In this document: positions 7,501 to 8,968 of the stretch, piece by piece
How positions within the stretch are numbered: position 1 is the first letter of the stretch
How the letters are laid out: every line of letters begins with the position of its first letter
Source: Atopobiaceae bacterium
GTDB taxonomy: Bacteria; Actinomycetota; Coriobacteriia; Coriobacteriales; Atopobiaceae
Length of the DNA: 8,968 nt
Direction: 5' to 3'
Assembly: GCA_017510875.1 (NCBI GenBank)
Contig: JAFWLX010000157.1
Coordinates: 1-8,968 of the forward strand
The notes under the pieces: model-generated
Database searches by the model: none
Told to the model about the DNA's origin: nothing
Seen by the model: the letters and a program-made list of their open reading frames with translations, nothing else
Translations under genes and position numbers: made by a program

Positions 7501-8151
7501 CATGCGCAGATGGAGGCCAAGAAGCCTGTCGCAGATGATGAGGTGGCAGAGAAGAAGCTTCCGCCGGCGCCGCCCATCGCGCAGCGAGAAGCCGAGGCAG
7601 AGGGGGAGGCCTATACCAATGACGCGGACAAGGCCACCAACTTGGGCTCGGCTTTCCACGAGCTGGCGCAGACCATGATCGAGACCGGTAGCGACCACAG
7701 CGAGGAGCGTCTGCGTGCACTGTCGCGCACATGGCACCTCTCGGAGCGTCAGCAGCTTCGTCTGAGCGAGGCCATAGCTCGCTGGGAGGGGTGTCAACTG
7801 AGGCAGGAGGCGCTTGCGTATGATCTGGTGCGTGCCGAGGTGCCCTTCTTTGTGCAGGTAAACTCGCAATATGGCAGTTACGTAGAGGGGGCTATCGACC
7901 TGCTTGCCTGCGACAAGGGTGCACATGAGGCGTTGGTGGTTGACTACAAGACCGGCGATAAGGGACTTACGCCAGAAGAGATAGAGCAGCGCCATCGCAT
8001 GCAGGCCAACTTCTACGCATGGGTGCTTATGAGCCAAGGGTTCGCGGCGGTGGAGTGCGCATTTGCCTGTGTTGAGCTGGATGATGGCAACGGGGGTCCT
8101 TATGTGGTGCGCTACCGCTTTGACCAAGAGCGCGTGCCACACATTGGTTGA
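4564..8151 (+). CDS. addA: AddA subunit of the AddAB helicase-nuclease (UvrD/Rep-type SF1 helicase plus RecB-type nuclease)
   Basis: AddA (1195 residues) is the 3'-5' motor of AddAB and cuts the 3'-ended strand at breaks before RecA-dependent repair. All superfamily 1A motifs are visible: Q-motif Gln13, Walker A A-G-A-G-S-G-K-T (28-35, Lys34), Ia T-F-T-E-A-A-A (68-74), T-I-H-G (109-112), Walker B D-E-F-Q-D-T (357-362), III G-D-A-Q-Q-S-I-Y-R-F-R-G-G (385-397), IV N-Y-R-S (420-423), V T-I-H-G-S-K-G-L-Q-F (723-732) and VI L-L-Y-V-A-L-T-R-A (813-821). The C-terminal nuclease has His1032 (L-G-S-A-F-H), Asp1112 (G-A-I-D), Asp1127 and Lys1129 (V-D-Y-K-T-G) and Gln1147/Tyr1151 (QxxxY), so it looks active. 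A charged, Pro/Glu-rich linker (about 960-1020) joins the two parts. ATG 4564 is chosen: it overlaps the addB TAA by one base and follows AAGGGTGG (4549-4556). The longer frame from 4516 only adds residues overlapping the addB cysteine motif. The length is normal for the family. Confidence 0.96.
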   Translation: MAGIDLAQLNASQRAVVQRLDEPLFVAAGAGSGKTFTLTARLVHALSPGSAADGGRYLDSINQALVITFTEAAALEIKERVRQALRAAGEDDPLLYEESLRVDGAWISTIHGMCSRILHRHAIELGIDPEFAVCEGSVAGALYAQALDEVMSQVQDSDEYAALRAEYPLWTASSGSVVGMIEVLRGEASKCAHGFDDLVCPNSHEAAADLAALCRIFESIVSLKLTQKQRDVAEASLAPLSEFVQLVPSEQTAARACEVLAQIKVPDLRKADQKPFKEDAKCQLAQATLCAQYERVQELCAQLVGLARQVDARYARIKAEHSYLDNDDLITRALAAVEGNPEVARDYAGRFRLVMIDEFQDTDEKQLRLISLLAGKDACHLTTVGDAQQSIYRFRGGDVEVFRARGRGLDDASHVAMDVNYRSDHNVLALVERVCGDAGVLGDFLKLAGDAGRRSRYAAREQDGGEPCRIRLEVAEGGNAELMSATLAAQLADRLAQYRDAGQPVGSMALLLGTTSKVGLYLDALRARGLPAVVTGGSSFSTTPEVGVMQALLHTLANPHDTETGLFRLLSSDMFRLDANDFIQLGTRSQELLDAPTKRPVEQCFVTGQLELYKDAKPSARLKAAHEVLSRAFSRLGRWGLAEVCQAVIEESGWLLRLQRRGIDGMSVAANVLAAVRYVRELTQTLGLGAARAADEFDRWLEAAKLTPANLVGDSVDAVKVMTIHGSKGLQFAVTAVAECWGNPSHTGRLSLGRIDGKCVVCLAPRPAAGSLSAARKQMEIPQDVQECGSVAEWAAFLDQREMDAEGAEKARLLYVALTRAEEALVVGLPISDSEQYLSALAMGMLSAFPEMDELEVGEHVLEVAPELPIELERRVSDGMGRVRCERIEAQVKPGVARLVHLVRPPRGSGEPWQAVSGGTLAGFDGPLPASVSLVPLLGTDAAQAQAADEHFLLFEPQEHDQECVPWRAREGVFSYSSAHAQMEAKKPVADDEVAEKKLPPAPPIAQREAEAEGEAYTNDADKATNLGSAFHELAQTMIETGSDHSEERLRALSRTWHLSERQQLRLSEAIARWEGCQLRQEALAYDLVRAEVPFFVQVNSQYGSYVEGAIDLLACDKGAHEALVVDYKTGDKGLTPEEIEQRHRMQANFYAWVLMSQGFAAVECAFACVELDDGNGGPYVVRYRFDQERVPHIG

Positions 8152-8162
8152 TAATTAAGCGA

Positions 8163-8191
8163 TTGCCCTTCTTGCCCGGGTTTTGTATAAG
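8163..8191 (+). promoter_or_regulatory. Sigma70-type promoter for the small gene at 8243
   Basis: TTGCCC (8163-8168) is followed after exactly 17 bases by TATAAG (8186-8191), matching four of six and five of six consensus positions. It begins 12 bases after the addA stop, with no hairpin terminator between, so the downstream genes could be transcribed both from addBA and from this promoter. The start would be near 8198, giving a leader of about 45 bases. An exact TTGACA at 8199-8204 has no acceptable -10 behind it. Confidence 0.55.
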
Positions 8192-8242
8192 TATCAACTT
8201 GACACACAGGAGTGTAAGAAAAGAACGTAATGAGGTGTGGCA

Positions 8243-8473
8243 ATGTCAGAGGAGAAACAGCGCAAGCGCAAGGTGGGCCTTGCCCTCTGTGATACGGGCA
8301 TCTTCTTCAATGACGAGCGCGGAAAGCGTGAGAGTCTCACGTGGAAGCAGGTCAAGCCGCTCGAGATTGCCTTTGACGGGAGCGCTCTTACCATTGGGGA
8401 GTATCGCTTCCTCTCCCAAGATGGCGAGGAGCTGAGCGGGCTCATCAAGGAGCTTGTGCAGAAATGCGCGTGA
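8243..8473 (+). CDS. Small soluble protein of unknown function (76 residues)
   Basis: The ATG at 8243 is preferred to the in-frame GTG at 8237 because the ribosome binding site (GAGGTG, 8232-8237) ends at that GTG and is correctly spaced only for the ATG. The protein starts with a charged lysine/glutamate-rich segment (residues 1-10). It continues with short alternating strands (VGLALCDTGIFF, SLTWKQVKPLEIAF, ALTIGEYRFL) and ends in a helix (ELSGLIKELVQKCA). The pattern of 'gIff-d, l-W-qV, ltIg-yrF, then a C-terminal helix' recalls small bacterial PH-like domains such as the YcxB or GRAM types, but this is only a fold-level impression and no family is recognised. It has no signal peptide or membrane segment. 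It has its own promoter at 8163-8191 and is followed 21 bases later by the lipoprotein-like ORF at 8495, so the two are probably co-transcribed. Confidence 0.75.
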   Translation: MSEEKQRKRKVGLALCDTGIFFNDERGKRESLTWKQVKPLEIAFDGSALTIGEYRFLSQDGEELSGLIKELVQKCA

Positions 8474-8494
8474 GTATCACGCTGAGGAGACGCT

Positions 8495-8680
8495 ATGAGA
8501 ACAAGAAAGACCCGTTGTGTCCTGCGCATCTTGCTTGCAGTGCTGTTGGTGACTGGCCGTGTGCTCACAGGTTGTTCTATCAGTGGGGTTGGTAACGTTG
8601 AGCCGTCTTTGGGCTGCTCAGCAGGCATGATGAGCGTCGTCGCGATGACCTTGCAGGCATATGAACACAGGTCCAATTGA
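8495..8680 (+). CDS. Short lipoprotein-like peptide (61 residues), function unknown, possibly a remnant
   Basis: The ATG at 8495 has GAGGAG (8484-8489) five bases upstream, a strong ribosome binding site. The product begins with a basic n-region (MRTRKTR), a hydrophobic stretch (about residues 9-19) and a lipobox L-T-G-C with Cys27, as in proteins cut by signal peptidase II and anchored in the membrane by a lipid. The mature part is only 35 residues (V-G-N-V-E-P, a second Cys at 41, then M-M-S-V-V-A-M-T-L). This is much shorter than a usual lipoprotein, so it may be a small lipopeptide or a truncated gene. An arginine at position 22 in the hydrophobic core is unusual. It follows the 8243-8473 gene closely. 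No homologue is recognised. Confidence 0.55.
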   Translation: MRTRKTRCVLRILLAVLLVTGRVLTGCSISGVGNVEPSLGCSAGMMSVVAMTLQAYEHRSN

Positions 8681-8703
8681 CAAGAGGGCGTTGTGTTTAT
8701 GGG
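8677..8703 (+). promoter_or_regulatory. Possible promoter upstream of the second lipoprotein gene
   Basis: An exact TTGACA lies at 8677-8682, overlapping the stop codon of the 61-residue ORF. The best -10 is TATGGG at 8698-8703 with a 15-base spacer, matching only three of six positions. The case rests on the perfect -35 and on its location before a well-formed gene start. It is weak. Confidence 0.25.
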
Positions 8704-8709
8704 TGGTTT

Positions 8710-8811
8710 GTGAAGAGGCGATGCATTGGCGTTTGGCTGGGGATGATGCTTAGTGTGGCGCGTACAAACGCTGCCAGTAAAACCCGCATAACGAAAGGTG
8801 AGGCAACATGA
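8710..8811 (+). CDS. Doubtful 33-codon ORF with a signal-peptide-like start, overlapping the lipoprotein start
   Basis: From GTG 8710 the frame reads MKRRCIGVWLGMMLSVART, then NAASKTRITKGEAT, ending in TGA at 8809-8811. That TGA overlaps the ATG at 8808 as ATGA, the arrangement typical of coupled genes. The start has a positively charged n-region, a short hydrophobic core and an N-A-A end that looks like a signal peptidase I site. The ribosome binding site (GGGTGG, 8701-8706) is only three bases away, which is poor. It could be a leader peptide, a gene remnant or chance. Confidence 0.2.
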   Translation: MKRRCIGVWLGMMLSVARTNAASKTRITKGEAT

Positions 8812-8968
8812 AGAGAAAGCTCTTTGCATTTGTGTCAGTTCTGGCTGTCCTGTGCTCGCTAGTGTTGATTGGCTGTGGGGGCAAGGGATCGTCTACGAGC
8901 GAGTCTGCAGAGACGGCTGAAGCTACTCAGACGACCACCGAGACGACCGATGCCACGAAGGCGGCGGC
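8808..8968 (+). CDS. Lipoprotein, N-terminal part (3' end outside the window)
   Basis: ATG 8808 is preceded by AAAGGTGAGG (8794-8803), a strong ribosome binding site. The 53 visible residues contain a classic lipoprotein signal: basic MKRK, a hydrophobic core (L5-L20) and the lipobox L-I-G-C with Cys23, followed by G-G-K-G-S. After that comes a low-complexity Thr/Glu/Ser/Ala-rich tether (E-T-A-E-A-T-Q-T-T-T-E-T-T-D-A-T) that usually separates the lipid anchor from a folded domain. The protein is therefore expected on the outer face of the cytoplasmic membrane, as with substrate-binding or cell-wall-associated lipoproteins. The functional domain lies beyond the window, so no role can be given. 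Its frame is open to the end of the window. Confidence 0.82.
   Translation, partial: MKRKLFAFVSVLAVLCSLVLIGCGGKGSSTSESAETAEATQTTTETTDATKAA

Noticed and set aside
8199..8204. Exact TTGACA as the -35 of a second promoter before 8243
   Set aside because: No hexamer 16-18 bases downstream resembles TATAAT (AAGAAC, AGAACG, GAACGT).
1..8968. CRISPR arrays, tRNA or rRNA genes, insertion sequences
   Set aside because: I saw no regularly spaced direct repeats, no tRNA-like cloverleaf or conserved rRNA sequence, and no transposase frame in the window.

Overview
The window is a bacterial chromosomal segment of moderately high GC (about 60% by eye in the two large genes, lower in the first gene and the intergenic stretches). 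Its core is a complete AddAB-type helicase-nuclease operon in the order addB-addA. The gene repertoire (AddAB, a DUF2974/Mbeg1-like hydrolase, a YvlD/holin-4 membrane protein, Cys-lipidated lipoproteins) together with the GC content would fit a Coriobacteriia-like actinobacterium or a GC-rich Firmicute. This taxonomic guess is inference and nothing in the window proves it.

Layout. (1) Bases 1-681 hold the 3' part of a + strand gene for a DUF2974/Mbeg1-like alpha/beta-hydrolase-type protein with a long amphipathic helical tail. (2) Bases 682-825 form a convergent intergenic gap with two strong structures: a compound palindrome (714-750) and a 14-bp perfect GC-rich hairpin (771-801) that probably acts as a terminator. 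(3) Bases 826-1191, on the - strand, encode a 121-residue four-helix membrane protein of the YvlD / phage holin 4 superfamily. (4) Bases 1192-1363 are a divergent control region with a plausible - strand promoter and a small hairpin. (5) Bases 1364-4564 are addB and 4564-8151 are addA. Stop and start overlap by one base (TAATG), so the two are translationally coupled. (6) A good sigma70-type promoter lies just after addA (8163-8191). It drives a small cytoplasmic protein (8243-8473) followed by a 61-residue lipoprotein-like peptide (8495-8680). (7) A second lipoprotein starts at 8808 and runs off the window; an uncertain 33-codon ORF (8710-8811) precedes it.

Function. AddA and AddB form the heterodimer that processes double-strand breaks for RecA-dependent repair, as RecBCD does in enterobacteria. 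All helicase motifs are present in AddA, both nuclease domains keep their catalytic residues, and AddB keeps the four cysteines expected to hold an iron-sulfur cluster. AddB has no recognisable Walker A at its N-terminus, as in RexB-type subunits. The flanking genes have no clear link to recombination.

I found no convincing novel defence or mobile system. The observations most worth following are the compound palindrome at 714-750, the CX2CX4C spacing in AddB, and the cluster of short secreted or lipidated ORFs at the right edge.
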